A stretch of DNA of 64,000 nt from Diadophis punctatus similis (lineage: Eukaryota; Chordata; Lepidosauria; Squamata; Dipsadidae): positions 3,668,501-3,732,500 of the forward strand of contig JALIGW010000029.1 of NCBI GenBank assembly GCA_023053685.1, written 5' to 3'. The notes beneath the pieces were generated by a model. That model ran no database searches, was not told the DNA's origin, and was given only the letters and a program-made list of their open reading frames with translations. Shown here piece by piece: positions 10,086-21,636 of this stretch; positions within the stretch are counted from its first letter, which is position 1; the number at the start of each line of letters is the position of its first letter. Position numbers and translations under genes: made by a program.

Positions 10086-11953
10086 AAATGCCACTTCTAT
10101 CAACAAAATTAACAAATGTAATTGTAAACAGTTATATATACCGTATTTTTTGGAGTATAAGACTCACCGGAGTATAAGACGCACCTTAGTTTTTGGGGAG
10201 GAAAATAGGGAAAAACAATCTGCCTACCAGGTATTCATCTGGCTAGCATCCTTAGTCTGGTCAGCTTCAGCACATTATTTTATCCCCTGGTTAGGACTTA
10301 AAAAAACCTTCTTCTGAGAGAGTAACAATGAAAGAGCATGCAAGCCAGTAAGAGCTGGGAAGATCGTTAGCACCTGGTTAGGGCTAGAAAAAACTTATTC
10401 GGAGCAGCTTCAGCACATTATTTTATCCCCTGGTTAGGACTTAAAAAAACCTTCTTCTGAGAGAGTAACAATGAAAGAGTCTGCAAGCCGGTAAGAGCTG
10501 GGAAGACCATTAGCACCTGGTTAGGGCTAGAAAAAAACTTATTCGGAGCAAATAGAGCAATGAAAAAAAATTCTGCAAAGACTTAGGGCTGGAAAAATAT
10601 TCTTTGGAGAGAGTAACAATGAAAAAGCCTGCAAGGTAAGAGCTGGGAAGATCGTTAGCATCTAGTTAGGGCTGGAAAAAAGCTTTGAAAAAGCTACATT
10701 TAGAGTATAAGACGCACCCAAATTTTCAGCCACTTTTAGGGAGGAAAAAGGTGCGTCTTATACTCCAAAAATATGGTATTTCTTGCTTGTACACATCCTA
10801 TGTTAATCTCTAAATTTTAACTTTCCCCCTTTCCCTTTGTCATGAAATATTTATTTGTTAGAAATATTATTCAACTTACCAAAGTATTGCAGAAAAGCGG
10901 CAGGCATGGGAAACATAAGGGGCCTCTCTACAGTTTTCCATGTCCAACAAATAGATTGATACAGCCTCATTGCATGCAACATTTCAAAAGGGTAGGATCC
11001 ATATATTTTATTATCAGAAAACTAGCATATTTTGCTTATAGAAAATCTAAGATATCCTGGGGGGCACAGGCAGAGTCTTTCGTGGATTATAATAAATCCC
11101 AGTGGCAATGCACATACTAGAGAAAAAAATTGTGTATCTCTTGAAAAGTTAGTGTGCATTGTCTAGACATAGTTTATATAGAAGATCCAGATGGACAAAG
11201 AATCTACAGGATATTACTTTTTGACTGAGCAAGTGGGAGGTGGTTTCATATATCCCACTAAAACATGGTTTGTTTTAACCATGGGTTCTTGATTAAGCAA
11301 CATTGACTGGTTCACATGTAATAGCATGACACTAGCCATGATTTCCAAGCCACATTATTTGGGTTATTTGCAGGACCATTTATCTGTAACCATTTCTGCC
11401 TGTCCCACAAAAGCTTGCAAGGCAGGTATAATTCCTTCCACCCCTGCCTCAGATTCATGCAGTCACATGAACAGCCCTCTTCACTCATCTCTCAAGATGT
11501 GGATAGACCTTGTTAGCTTTTTGCAAAGCCTTGAAACGTGGCTCTTTTCTTGGGACAAAGTTGGATGAACCTTTGTGTAATGTAATGGTTGAGATTATTT
11601 TTTCGGTGTGGCCTTGGTTTCATGACATTCTTTTTGTTTTATTTGGTTGGTTATTATCTGTTTTCCATTTTTAATTCAATGTACATCTCCCAGGATCAGA
11701 ACTGTGAACTGATCAGCTATTTAAATTGATTAATTTAACAACAAAAAACAAACAAACAAAACAATCAAAAACAAAAACACACATTATATGTATAATGTAT
11801 CTATTATCGTGCATGAAACCAGCAAACACAAAATATCTGGTCTGCAGAGAATGATCAGTAAATCTGCAAACCTGTTTTACTAGCAGTAATCTCGGCTAGA
11901 TTTATTTCTGAGTAGATGTGTATACAAAGTAAAGGTCTCACTTATACAAGAGA
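10086..11953. repeat. Duplicated block, copy 2, carrying a MITE
   Basis: Paralogue of 1590-2828; apart from the 636-bp MITE at 10141-10776 the two run in parallel to about 11953. The L2-like relic inside is at about 11400-11720. Divergence is visible but moderate, so the duplication is not recent. Confidence 0.75.
10141..10776 (+). mobile_element. TA-inserting MITE with internal ~145-bp repeats (3 copies)
   Basis: Termini are CCGTATTTTTTGGAGTATAAG and CTTATACTCCAAAAATATGG, inverted and flanked by TA. Copy 1 of the duplicated block lacks it, confirming the boundaries. The interior has three degenerate tandem units whose GGTTAGGGCTAG-type motif recurs at 10374, 10517 and 10662. No transposase is encoded. 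The same family at 33319-34245 has five units. Confidence 0.85.
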
Positions 11954-11984
11954 CCTTATCTGCCTTGAATTAAAAATGGTCTTC

Positions 11985-12877
11985 TAGTTTCTGGCGCGCA
12001 TGTGTGTGCGAAGACCAGCTGGCCAGTGCACATGTGCATGCTGGAACCCACAAGGGGAGCAAGAGCAAGAGCCAGGGGAGCAGAGCTGCCAGCCAGGATG
12101 GGCGGGCTGGGGCTTCCCTCCCTCAAGCAGGCTTCTTGCGTGACCCCAGCCCTCCAGCCTGCAGCATTGCCGTGCATCCACAGTCTGGAGCACCTGGTCA
12201 ACTCAGGTGCATGGGGCAGCAGGGCAGGGTTCTCTGGCTGGCCGGCTGGTCACCCCACCCGCTGCTCTTGACACTGCGAGGGGGCAGCGGTGGTTCTCAC
12301 GCTGCCACTTCTGCTGGGATGCTGGAACAGGAAAAACAGGAGGAGCTGCCATTGGGGAGGCGAGCTGCCCCAGGAGGGCTGGAGGAGAGAGCAGCATTAA
12401 GATGCCACCGAGGGGTAAGAGGCGTGCTGGCCAGGAAGTGATCGGGAAGGGGGGCTGCGCTGACTTGTTCTCAGTGGCAGGCTGGGAGGGATGTTTCATC
12501 TCGGACAGAGTTGGAGTGAAGCTCTCCCACCTGCTGGCCCCCCAACCCGAGCCCCAGGAATGCTGACACACCTTACCTTCGAGGCAGGGAAGGGGCTCCG
12601 ACTTTCCAGCGGAGGGAGGTGGCATTCCCCACCCAACTTTCTCTCCCTGTCTGAGGCTGCGAAACTGGGTCATCAGTGGGGATTTTATTTATTTATTTAT
12701 TTATTTATTTATTTCTATTTTATTTATTTTATTTATTTATTTCTACGCTCTTATAGGCCGCCCAATCCCGTAGGACTCAGGGTGGCGTACAACATGGATA
12801 AGAAACGTACAGGATGTCCCACACGCTCCCGTTTCGGCACTTGGTGCCAAAAAGGTTAGCCATCACTGTTCTAGACT
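11985..12877 (-). mobile_element. hAT-type element (CAGTGATGG family) with inserted L2 tail
   Basis: The right end GGTGCCAAAAAGGTTAGCCATCACTG matches the termini of the copy at 38531-39050. The GC-rich interior (about 12000-12670) produces several long but unrelated frames on both strands and is not a gene. An L2 3' end on the minus strand (12683-12830, with (ATTT)n tail and GGCCGCCCAATCCC) sits inside. The left terminus is decayed and an imperfect TTCTAG flank is the only TSD hint. Confidence 0.6.
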
Positions 12878-13320
12878 CTACCTGCTGAAATTCCTTGATT
12901 GACAGTATCTGCAGTATGCCCCCTCTGCCACAGTATGCCCCTCTGGGGCGAGTGGGACAGATCAGTCCCTGCGGAGTGAGATGGTTCCTCAAGTAACCTA
13001 GACCTATGCCATGTAGGTAAAGGTAATAACTAACACATTGAATTGCACCCAGGAACAAACCATTAACCAGTGCAGCTTGTGAACAGTGGTATAAGATGGG
13101 CTTAGGGTCCTTAAGAATTGCCTGCATTGCTGCATTCTGCTCCAGCTGTAGCTTCTGAATGCTCTTCAAGGGTAGCCCCATGTAGAGTGCATTGCAGTGG
13201 TCCAAATGTGAGATGACTAGGGCTTGCATGACTGAGTGCATCCAGGAAAGGCTGCAACTGGTGCACAAGACAAAGTTGTGCAAAGGCTCTCCTAGCTGTG
13301 ACTGCCACCAACTCTTCAAG

Positions 13321-15146
13321 TCGTTCAGATTCGGACAGACCTGGACTCCATTTGGACAGGGCAAGCCGAGATGACAGGGGTGAGTCTTAGTCCTGTTATA
13401 TGGGACGAGTTTGAACCTGTCACTCCTGAGGATGTGGACAAGGCCATAGGAGCGATGAGCGCCTCCACCTGTTTATTGGACCCGTGCCCCTCCTGGCTGG
13501 TTTCTGCCAGCAGGGAGGTGACACGCGGCTGGCTCCAGGCGGTTGTGATCGCTTCTTTGAGAGAGGGATCCATCCCACAGCCTTTAAAAGCTGCGGTGGT
13601 GAGGCCCCTCCTCAAGAAGCCTTCCCTGGACCCAGCGGATTTAAAGAACTTCCGTCCAGTCTCCAACTTACCCTTCTTGGGTAAGGTTGTTGAGAAGGTG
13701 GTTTCGCTCCAACTCCTGCGGCTATTGGAGGATACTGATTATCTGGATCCCTTTCAATCGGGTTTCAGGCGCGGCTACAGTACGGAGACTGCTTTGGTCG
13801 CGCTGATGGATGATCTCTGGCGAGCCCGGGATGGGGGTCATTCCTCCATCCTGGTGCTACTTGACCTCTCAGCGGCTTTCGATACCATTGACCATGGTAT
13901 CCTTCTGCGTCGTCTTGGGGAGATGGGAGTGGGAGGCACTGTTTTACAGTGGTTCTCCTCCTATCTCTCTGACAGGACGCAGTCGGTGTTGACAGGAGGA
14001 CAGAGGTCAGCCCCTAGGCCCCTGGTTTGCGGGGTGCCACAGGGCTCGGTCCTCTCGCCCATCCTGTTTAACATTTACATGAAACCGCTGGGTGAGATCA
14101 TCCGACGACATGGGGTGAGGTATCAACAGTATGCTGACGATACCCAGTTATACATCTCCACCCCGTGTCAGTTCAGTGAAGCAGTTGATGTGATGTGCCG
14201 CTGCCTGGACGATGTGAGGGTCTGGATGGGAGTGAACAGACTCAGGCTCAACCCAGACAAGACTGAGTGGCTCTGGATATTGCCTCCCAAGGACTATGTC
14301 GACTGTCCCTCCTTGGTTCTCGGGGGAGAAAAATTGACTCCCTCAGAACAGGTTCGCAATTTGGGTGTCCTCCTAGATCCACAGCTAAAATTGGAGCAAC
14401 ATCTTTCAGCTGTGGCTAGGGGGACCTTTGCACAAATCCGTCTTGTGCACCAATTGCGACCTTACTTGGAGAGGGAGGCCTTGCTCACAGTCACTCATGC
14501 CCTTGTCACCTCACGGCTAGACTACTGTAACGCGCTCTACATGGGGCTACCCTCAAAGAGCATCCGGAGACTCCAGCTGGTACAGAATGCAGCTGCGCGT
14601 GCAGTAGTGGGTGTACCGAGATACACCCACGTAACACCTATCCTTCGCCAGCTGCATTGGCTACCAGTCAGCCTCCGGGTGCAATTTAAGGTGTTGGTCG
14701 CTACCTTTAAAGCCCTACATGGCTCAGGGCCAGGCTACCTGCGGGACCGCATCCTACCACATACCTCCCTAAGACCGGTTAGGTCCCACAGAGAGGGCCT
14801 CCTCCGGGTCCCGTCGGCCAAACAATGTCGGTTGGCGGGACCGCGGGGGAGGGCCTTCTCTGTGGGAGCCCCGTCCCTCTGGAACCAACTGCCACCAGAG
14901 ATCCGGACCATCCCCACCCTACTGGCCTTCCGTAAAGCCTTAAAAACATGGCTCTTCCGGCAGATGGGGTGAATAGGACAACCAGATTCCCCCTGAATGT
15001 TGTGTTTATAATGTCTTCTTTTTAATTATATTTTTAATTTAAATTAATGACGATTGTTTTTTTAATGTACGCCTCTTATTCATGTTGTACGCCGCCCTGA
15101 GTCCCACGGGATTGGGCGGCCTATAAGAGCGTTTAAATAAAATAAA
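13321..15146 (+). mobile_element. Young 5'-truncated L2-clade LINE
   Basis: Inserted into the old L2 above. It starts in the region before the RT domain and ends with the L2 3' UTR (GTACGCCGCCCTGAGTCCC...GGGCGGCCTATAAGAGC) and an AAATA-type tail. Its single open frame is listed separately. Confidence 0.88.
13371..14972 (+). CDS. L2-type reverse transcriptase, truncated but open
   Basis: Uninterrupted 533-codon 3' part of an L2 ORF2. The frame is open from the element's truncated 5' edge at about 13321; 13371 is only the first ATG. Reverse-transcriptase landmarks in order: [29 protein letters not shown] (motif A), [16 protein letters not shown] (motif B), YADDTQLYIS (catalytic motif C) and NPDKTEW, then the L2-specific tail [24 protein letters not shown] and the terminal LLAFRKALKTWLF. 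The N-terminal endonuclease is missing. It would copy L2 RNA at a nicked target but cannot be autonomous in this form. The lack of frameshifts suggests recent insertion. It cannot be a host gene: the window holds several parallel copies. Confidence 0.9.
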   Translation: MTGVSLSPVIWDEFEPVTPEDVDKAIGAMSASTCLLDPCPSWLVSASREVTRGWLQAVVIASLREGSIPQPLKAAVVRPLLKKPSLDPADLKNFRPVSNLPFLGKVVEKVVSLQLLRLLEDTDYLDPFQSGFRRGYSTETALVALMDDLWRARDGGHSSILVLLDLSAAFDTIDHGILLRRLGEMGVGGTVLQWFSSYLSDRTQSVLTGGQRSAPRPLVCGVPQGSVLSPILFNIYMKPLGEIIRRHGVRYQQYADDTQLYISTPCQFSEAVDVMCRCLDDVRVWMGVNRLRLNPDKTEWLWILPPKDYVDCPSLVLGGEKLTPSEQVRNLGVLLDPQLKLEQHLSAVARGTFAQIRLVHQLRPYLEREALLTVTHALVTSRLDYCNALYMGLPSKSIRRLQLVQNAAARAVVGVPRYTHVTPILRQLHWLPVSLRVQFKVLVATFKALHGSGPGYLRDRILPHTSLRPVRSHREGLLRVPSAKQCRLAGPRGRAFSVGAPSLWNQLPPEIRTIPTLLAFRKALKTWLFRQMG

Positions 15147-15489
15147 GCTGGAATTGCGAGTTCAGGAGAAACCCCAAGTTGTAGACCAGGTCTTTCTTGA
15201 GTAGTGCTACCCCATCCAGAACTAAAGATGTTAAAGTCCAAGATCAGGAAAAACATTCAGATGTAATTTTCTTTGTTTTGATTTAATGCAGATTAAATGC
15301 AAATTGTTAGATCAATTTAAAAATACATTGGGCTTCCATTTTTCTTTCATTTTTACTTAGACTTTGGATAACATATGAAATTTCAGCTCTTTTCTCAACT
15401 GCTCAAAATACTAACAACATTCAACATCATCTTTCACAGAGAAATGTAAATATGGCTTTAAAATGAAGGAAGCTACATTTATATCATTT

Positions 15490-15728
15490 TTATTTTAGCA
15501 ATATTATCTTGTTTAGCATTCTGCTAACAGCATCCTTTACTTCCCTGTTCTGCAGACTGTAGACGAGTGGATTAAGCGAGGAGATGACAAGAATATAAAA
15601 GACAGATACAATTTTGTCTTTATTCAATGAGAAATTGGAGCCGGGCCGTGTATACATGAAGATGATGGTTCCAAAGAAAATGGTTATAGTAGTGAGGTGG
15701 AGAAGGATTTATATCTTCTCTGGGCTTT
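15490..15728 (-). pseudogene. Olfactory receptor C-terminal fragment
   Basis: Minus-strand remnant of the A-E subfamily: the last ~75 codons ([34 protein letters not shown] then TAA at 15490-15492), together with the usual 3' flank (15250-15489). A 12-bp deletion and a junction to an old L2 relic at about 15728 remove the rest of the receptor. It is probably a sixth unit of the tandem array truncated by recombination or deletion. Confidence 0.85.
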
Positions 15729-15960
15729 GGGTGTAAGGAGCTTCAGGATCTGGGACTTTAACATCTTTAATTCTGGATGGAGTTGCACTATTCTTGCTCC
15801 TCCCAATACGCATCTTGCTCTTTCCCTTCCCTTCATGGCAATGTTCAACCAATTTTAGTATAAATATTTATTGTTTTGATGTTTGAATATTATCTTGTTT
15901 TTAAGATTGTCAGTTGCTTAGAATCAATAAGTTTAAATCAATCAATCATTATGGAGGATT
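15729..15960 (+). mobile_element. Old L2 relic
   Basis: GGAGCTTCAGGATCTGGGACTTTAAC... matches the degraded L2 segment at 21450-21510; a (AATC)n tail lies near 15935-15955. No frame is preserved. Confidence 0.5.
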
Positions 15961-16733
15961 GCTTCTAAGTAAACATGAAAATATAGCTCCCAATGTGGAA
16001 AACCAAATCCTCCATTATTAGTTGGTAATTGCATTTTATGTAAACATATTCTTGGAATCAGAGAAACACATGGAATAACTATGAAACCTATTTAAATAGA
16101 TTATTTTCACCTGTATTATTCTTCCTTGCAGCTCACATCTTTCCTTCTTGAAGATTAAAAAAAAAGGCTCAGAAGGATGATTTTGAGGTAAAGAAAATGG
16201 GGCGAGGATGGAGAACAGAGAGAAAGAAGAACCATTCTCTTTCTGCCTGCCTTTAGGAGGGCCTTAGTTTGAAAAAAGCTTCCAAGTCAATTTTTAAGAT
16301 TAACACATATTGCTAGTGGCCATCTATTGTGTTTTTAATTGGCAACAGTTTTTGCTTTTTCCATCAAATTTTTAATTCAAAGAACCTTAAAAAATAACAT
16401 TCTCCCTTGTAATTAATGTTATTTTGTGTACTATTTTCCTTTTTTCATTATAAAGTATTTTGAAGAAATGTTGCTAAAATTGATTGAAGTACTTAAAATG
16501 TGGGTGATTAAACAAAACTGAACATACATGTTGCACTTTACCATTAACTGACATAGACATTCTATCAGTTCCATTCACTTCAGAGCCAACAAAATAATAA
16601 GGAATTTTACATCTGAATTATCTGGAAATACACATTGCATCTAAACTTTGTTTTATAATCAAATGGTTGACTTTGACACACTCTTCTTTAATTTAATGTT
16701 TCTGTCAATACTGTACATCCATTTACACCATTT

Positions 16734-17669
16734 TTACTTCAGTAACATTATCTTGTCTAACATTCTGCTAAATGCATCCTTTACTTCCTTGTTCCGCAGA
16801 CTGTAGATGAGTGGATTAAGTGAGGAGATGATAACAGTATAAAAGACTGATATGATTTTGTCTTTATCCAATGAGAAATTGGAGCCAGGTCGTATATACA
16901 TGAAGATGAGGGTTCCAAAGAAAATAGTCACAGTGGTGAGATGGGAGGCACAGGTGGAGAAGGCTTTGTGTCTTCCCTGGGCAGAGCTGATCTTCAGGAT
17001 GGCAATAACAATGGCAATGTAGGAGATCAAAACAGTCAGAAAAGTTGTCAGTGCAATTACAGTGGATATAACAAAATGCACAAAGTGAGCAATGTGTGTA
17101 TCTGAACAGGACAACTGAAGCATTGGAGGAACGTCACAGAAAAAATGATTAATTGTATTTGAGCTGCAGAAATTCAAAGTAAAAATAATTATGGTCTGGA
17201 CTATTGAACTTGCAAAGCCACAAGTATAGGCAGCTATGACTAAGAGGGTGCAAAGCTTCTTTGACATGACAACAAAATACAGCAATGGGTTGCAGATTGC
17301 TATGAAGCGATCATATGCCATCACAGCCAGAAGACAACCTTCAGTGGTCACAAAGATGGCAAAAAAGAAGAATTGTGTGGTGCACCCTGTGAAGGAAATG
17401 GTTGAATGTTCTGTCACAAATGTTGTCAACAATTTAGGGGCAATAGTGGTAGAAAGACTAATATCTGTAACAGAGAGATTTCTAAGAAAAAAGTACATGG
17501 GGGTGTGAAGCCTAGCATCAATTCTGGTTAGAATGATTATCCCAATGTTTCCCACCAGAGTGATGAGATAGGTGAGCAGAAAGAAGATGAAGAGAGGGAT
17601 CTGAAGTTCTGGGTGGTCCATGAATCCAACAAGGATGAACTCAGTCACAGTGGTTTGATTTATCTGCAT
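16734..17669 (-). CDS. Olfactory receptor A
   Basis: Intact 311-residue class II olfactory receptor; odorant detection through G-protein signalling in olfactory neurons is inferred from family. Landmarks: glycosylation site N4-Q-T, GN in TM1 (40-41), LHTPMYFFL (54-62), Cys96 paired with Cys178 in the extracellular loops, [10 protein letters not shown] (117-126), SY in TM5 (216-217), [10 protein letters not shown] (235-244), NPLIYSLRN (285-293), and the C-terminus LDKIMLLK. The ATG is supported by alignment with all paralogues and by a splice acceptor 14 bp upstream (ATCAG at about 17683). The coding region is a single exon. Neighbours are a truncated paralogue downstream and unit B upstream, all in the same orientation. 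It resembles OR5/OR8/OR9-type receptors; I do not assign an orthologue. Confidence 0.95.
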   Translation of the reverse strand: MQINQTTVTEFILVGFMDHPELQIPLFIFFLLTYLITLVGNIGIIILTRIDARLHTPMYFFLRNLSVTDISLSTTIAPKLLTTFVTEHSTISFTGCTTQFFFFAIFVTTEGCLLAVMAYDRFIAICNPLLYFVVMSKKLCTLLVIAAYTCGFASSIVQTIIIFTLNFCSSNTINHFFCDVPPMLQLSCSDTHIAHFVHFVISTVIALTTFLTVLISYIAIVIAILKISSAQGRHKAFSTCASHLTTVTIFFGTLIFMYIRPGSNFSLDKDKIISVFYTVIISSLNPLIYSLRNKEVKDAFSRMLDKIMLLK

Positions 17670-17749
17670 TGTTTATTTCCTTCTGATTGAATAAAAATAG
17701 TTGGAAAACCTTATAGCAGTATGAGTACTGTTAGATTTTTCTGAGAATA

Positions 17750-17758
17750 CCCAAGGGA
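17750..17758. promoter_or_regulatory. Olf1/EBF-like site, unit A
   Basis: CCCAAGGGA matches the core of the Olf1/EBF (O/E) consensus CCCNNGGGA, 81 bp upstream of the OR A ATG and inside the presumed intron. It is conserved in units C and D and degenerate in B and E. Confidence 0.4.
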
Positions 17759-18645
17759 GAGACTCTGAAAACCTCAAACTAAATGGAACAATTTGCTTGA
17801 TAAATATGCTCTTTTCAAAGTACAATGTTGAATTGGAGACTGTGCACACAATTACATAGCATTGCAGGGACAATTAGCCAAGAATGGATTCATACCTACC
17901 ATCATCTCCTTACATATTGGCTACTAAGTATGAATATATATTGAACACACATCTGAAATGAATTCCAATTTATGAACTATAATATTTACATTTGCAGTTG
18001 GTTTTTAGAGCATTTCAAAGTAGCTGATCAGAAAAGTTTGGTTTAGTATTTCTTTTTCCAAGTAGAAATACTCTTAAGTGGAACGCCAAACATATAACTA
18101 AATCTTCATTTTAGATAAACTGGATTTGAAAACTGCAAGACACTGACTAAATCATGCAATATAATATTCCACTGGCAAGAAGATTCATATATGAGGTTGT
18201 GCTGCCTGGAATTGACCAAGAGTGTTTATTTGTTGTCCTTCTGAAAATAAATATATTTGCTATATCAAAAGTAATATAAATTGAGTGAGGAGAGTAACAA
18301 ATATTGAGATGTCCCACTATAGTATCGACTATAAGCTGGAAGAAAGAAGGCACCAACTGTTGACTCATGAACTTCATTCTGCATTTCTACATCTCATGTA
18401 TTGTAAGAGATTTAATTTTCACAAAGCATCATGAAGTAGCTTTTGGAGTTTGGGTAAAAGAAAATTATAAGTAAAGCATAGATCAATATTTTAATATCAG
18501 AACTTTTGAGTATTCCTACATCTATCTGCAAAAATATAATAAGGATGAGGAGTAGGAGATAAAGGTGTAGGAGGAGGAAGAAGAAGAAAATATGAACTTT
18601 TAACAGTATATTTAGATAATTAAAAGTGTTAATTAAAGAATTTAC

Positions 18646-18715
18646 CAGATTAGAAGTCAAGATCCATTTCCAAAGGTGAAGGATGAAACATTGGGATATA
18701 ATTGCTCATTTTATA
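18646..18715 (-). promoter_or_regulatory. TATA box and non-coding first exon, OR A
   Basis: Minus strand: TATAAAA at 18715-18709, about 64 bp before a splice donor CTG|GTAAAT (exon ends 18646). With the acceptor at 17683 this implies a 963-bp intron. The module is retained with the same spacing in all five units. TAATTA (18766-18771) lies just upstream. The start site itself is not visible. Confidence 0.65.
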
Positions 18716-19489
18716 CTTTGTTTACCATCGGTTAAAAACCAAGCCCATGAAACTTTCTGTTGAAGTAATTAACATATCATTAAAATACTCAATACAATTC
18801 TTGGCAAAATACACCTGAGGTCCTACTGGGAATTCATATATCCACTGTATAGTTGCTATACATAATTAGTTCACACCTCCATTGCAACTCACTAAGAAAA
18901 ATCATTATGTAGTTTGATCAAATTTATTTGTAAGATTAACTTGCCAAAAGAGGAATGTACAGATTAAATCAACCATACTCTGAAAGCCAGAGCAGTAAAG
19001 CCTAACCAACAATAAAAGTAGTGAAGATGCCTGTTTTAAAATCAAGTAGAACTGACAGTTCAACATTTCATTTTAGAATTAGCCTATCCAAACATGATCT
19101 GGCAACATGGGAGTTTTGGCTTCTTTTCAAATATTCCTACTAATTATTGTTCTATCCTGGCATATTTCCTTGGGTTTCTATCTTGGCCCTCCTAGCAAAA
19201 GCTATGGATTGATGGTTGTGAATGAACACTGTTGTATTAGTTGGGCAGAAGGGTCAGTGCTGGGGCCTTTGGGGGGGGGGGTTGAAACTTTCTTCTTGGA
19301 TTAATGTTCATTTCCAGACTAAAAGCATGACCGCAGCTAGCAGGACAATTCATCAACATTAGAGATGTGTATACAATATTTTGACAGGTATTAGTCAATA
19401 AGATACTGAATTGCTGTGAAATCCTGTAGCCTAGGTATTTCCTAACTATATTTGCTCTTTCCAATTCTTGATCCAAGAATTTATTGGAG

Positions 19490-20035
19490 AAACTGCTAAA
19501 TTACTGGACAATTAACTAGTGGAACAGCTTGCCTTCAGAAGTTGTAGGGGCTTCATCACTGGAGGTTTTTAAGAAAAGACTGGACAGCCACCAGGGGTGG
19601 GTTCCTCCCGGTTCAGACCGGATCGCCTGAACTGGTAGTGACCCGCTGGTGACATCATTGTCGGTGCTGGTCCGTGTGCACCGCCATCTTTTTTTGGATT
19701 TTGTGCGAATTTTTCCTCTTCCGCAGCTTGAAAAAGGACCCTCCCGCCTGCCTGTGGGTGAATTCTGACCTTTATTTCTTTGCCCGAAGCACAGCTGATC
19801 AGCTCCTCAGCTCTGTTTCGGGCTCATTCCTGCTTCTGAGCATGCGTGGAAGCCAAATTGCACGAGAGGACGCGCGTGAAACATCGCGATGCGAACCGGT
19901 GGCGAAGGCAAGTGGAACCCACCCCTGATAGCCACCTATCTGAAATGGTATAGGGTCGCCTGCTTGAGCAGGGGGTTGGACTAGAAAACCTCCAAGGTAC
20001 TTTCCAGCTCTATCCTGATTGATTGATTGAAATAA
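19490..20035 (+). mobile_element. CR1 LINE 3' UTR, interrupted by a hAT MITE
   Basis: CR1 3' signature: GAACAGCTTGCCTTCAGAAG, GGAGGTTTTTAAG, then (after the hAT) CTGCTTGAGCAGGGGGTTGGACTAGAA and a GATTGATTGA tail. Removal of 19592-19927 plus one TSD copy rejoins a normal CR1 3' end. Confidence 0.85.
19592..19927 (+). mobile_element. hAT-type MITE in a CR1
   Basis: It begins CAGGGGTGGGTTCC and ends GGAACCCACCCCTG, a near-perfect TIR pair. The flanks are ACAGCCAC (19584-19591) and ATAGCCAC (19928-19935), an 8-bp TSD with one mutation. It is non-coding and belongs to the same family as 3084 and 6862. Confidence 0.85.
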
Positions 20036-20039
20036 ACAT

Positions 20040-20660
20040 GAGATTCCCTTTGTCTGTAGTCTTCTGGTCCTTCATCTGCTTACGATGAGAACAGTTCCTC
20101 ACTGTTTTAGGAGGTTGTGAAGTGGAGCCTTAAACATCTGCAGTCTCTGCATGCTTTCATATAGGCGTTCCACTTTTAAAGTGATGTCCTTCAATATATT
20201 CATTGAATCATAGCGGTAGTGGATAAATGAGAACATTCAGCACCCTCTGTAGAGCCAAGTGGGTCAACAGATTATTTAATGACCCAGCAGCATGAGGAAA
20301 AGGAGAGGAAGAAGAATCAGATACATTTCAACCTTTTCAGGCCTGTTTTGATGATGATTTGGTCATTCAATCAATTAAGATAAATAACATCATCTTTGTA
20401 TTAAATGACGCCATCATCTTTTTGCAGAACCCTGTTAATATTGCAGGCGCTGCTCTGATGATATACACTTTTTGATGTAGGCTACCCAAAAAATAATAAT
20501 AAATTGGGATCCCAGCCCACAACAGATTTCTCTTTTGTTTTTTTCTTTTATTGCTTTTAAAATAAAGTACCCCCTTCTAAGATATAAATACATATAGAAA
20601 GTATATATAGCTACATTATTTAAAAGAATTTTTTTAAAAGGTGGAAAAATACAGGAAAGG
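20040..20660. other. No recognised feature
   Basis: AT-rich DNA without supported coding or transposon signatures. Confidence 0.45.
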
Positions 20661-20664
20661 AAAA

Positions 20665-21600
20665 CATAAAATGTATCCATTCTTGTTCTCCTTGACCTCT
20701 CAGTCGCCTTTGACAGCATTGACTATGATATCCTTTGGGATATCCTTTGATACCCTGGCTGAGGGGTTTGAGGCTGGGTGGCACAGACTTCTGCTGGTTT
20801 GGCTCTTTTTCCAAGAATGATCCCAGTTGGTGTTGATAGGGAGTGAGAAGTCTTGTCCACTGTCACGGTGTGAATATTGTCAGTTGTGTGTCTATGCAGG
20901 GTGATGCACCCCTATCCTAATATGATGGTACATTCCAATACAAGCAGAACATGTGATATGATGTTTTGCGCATGTGTGCATTCCTAAACCACCATTTATT
21001 CTCTTCTGCCTTAGCTCTTGACCTGAACGGTCATGTTTCTTAGCAAAGATGTAATTATTCAGGATTTATTGTTTTTGTACTGAAATAAATATTTTCTATT
21101 AGACTTTTAATCTTGGTTTTATTTCTAACTGTCTGAATTCCAAGTAAAGATCCAAATCGCCTCTATGAGATTTTATTCTCATCTTTAATATCCACAGCTA
21201 CTCCTCTGTGGTGTGTTGAATGGGCAGAGTCTCTCTACAGTCTTTTTAAACATCTATATGAAGCTGCTGGGTGAAACCATCCACCACTATGTGTGAGGTT
21301 TGCTGATGATACTCAAGTTTATATCTCCACACTTGGTGACCCAAGTAATCATTTCACTGCCTTCTTGCAGTGCCAAGAAGTTGGGAAGGTTTGGAGGGGG
21401 ACAGGAGACTTCAGATGAAGCCTGCTAAGACTGAGTGGCTTTGGATATAAGGAGCTTCAAGGATCTGGAACTTCAACATCTTTAATTCAGGATGGTGTTA
21501 CACTGTCCCACACAGATCCAGTGAGCAATTTGGGAGTTCTCCTGGACTCTAAATTTCTGCTTGAAGAGCAGGGGGTAGTCATGGCTAGGAAAGCCTTTTT
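20665..21600 (+). mobile_element. Degenerate L2-like LINE split by an LTR-like insert
   Basis: Left half: CTTGACCTCTCAGTCGCCTTTGACAG (LDLSVAFDS, RT motif A) to about 20861. Right half: from 21196, with AACATCTATATGAAGCTGCTGGG and GCTGATGATACTCAAG (ADDTQ, motif C), and TGGCTTTGGATATAAGG. It has many stops and is clearly an old copy. Confidence 0.7.
20862..21190 (+). mobile_element. Solo-LTR-like insertion with 5-bp TSD
   Basis: A 329-bp segment starts TGTCACGG and is flanked by TCCAC at 20857-20861 and 21191-21195. Removing it restores the L2 RT sequence. It contains AATAAA at 21084, about 100 bp from its end, as in an LTR R-U5 region. Its last bases are TA rather than the canonical CA, so LTR identity is provisional. 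Confidence 0.5.
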
Positions 21601-21636
21601 TTGTAATTAAGCAAAACCGAACATATATGTTGCACG

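Larger units (their letters stand above)
12884..15250 (-). mobile_element. Old L2-clade LINE, interrupted by a young L2
   Basis: The minus strand reads a diverged L2 reverse-transcriptase C-terminus: a NLGFLLNSQF-like piece at 15150-15245, then, after the insertion, LCTSCSLSW...[27 protein letters not shown] and LGYLRNHL down to 12884. Splicing out 13321-15146 restores co-linearity with the standard L2 order. Numerous substitutions and stops mark it as old. Confidence 0.75.
15970..19110 (-). repeat. Tandem OR unit A
   Basis: Paralogous with units B-E. The 3' flank (15970-16733) is shared most extensively with unit C (34300-35235). The upstream part runs to the segment CATGATCTGGCAACATGGG near 19095-19110, also found in units B and C. 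The unit contains one OR gene and its promoter exon. Confidence 0.8.

Noticed and set aside
12002..12673. Several overlapping 80-156-codon frames on both strands in GC-rich DNA
   Set aside because: They lie in the interior of a CAGTGATGG-family hAT element; both-strand openness is due to GC content.
17236..17508. Plus-strand frames opposite the OR genes (also near 22916, 35804 and 45724)
   Set aside because: Antisense shadows that recur at the same place in each OR because the coding strand is conserved.
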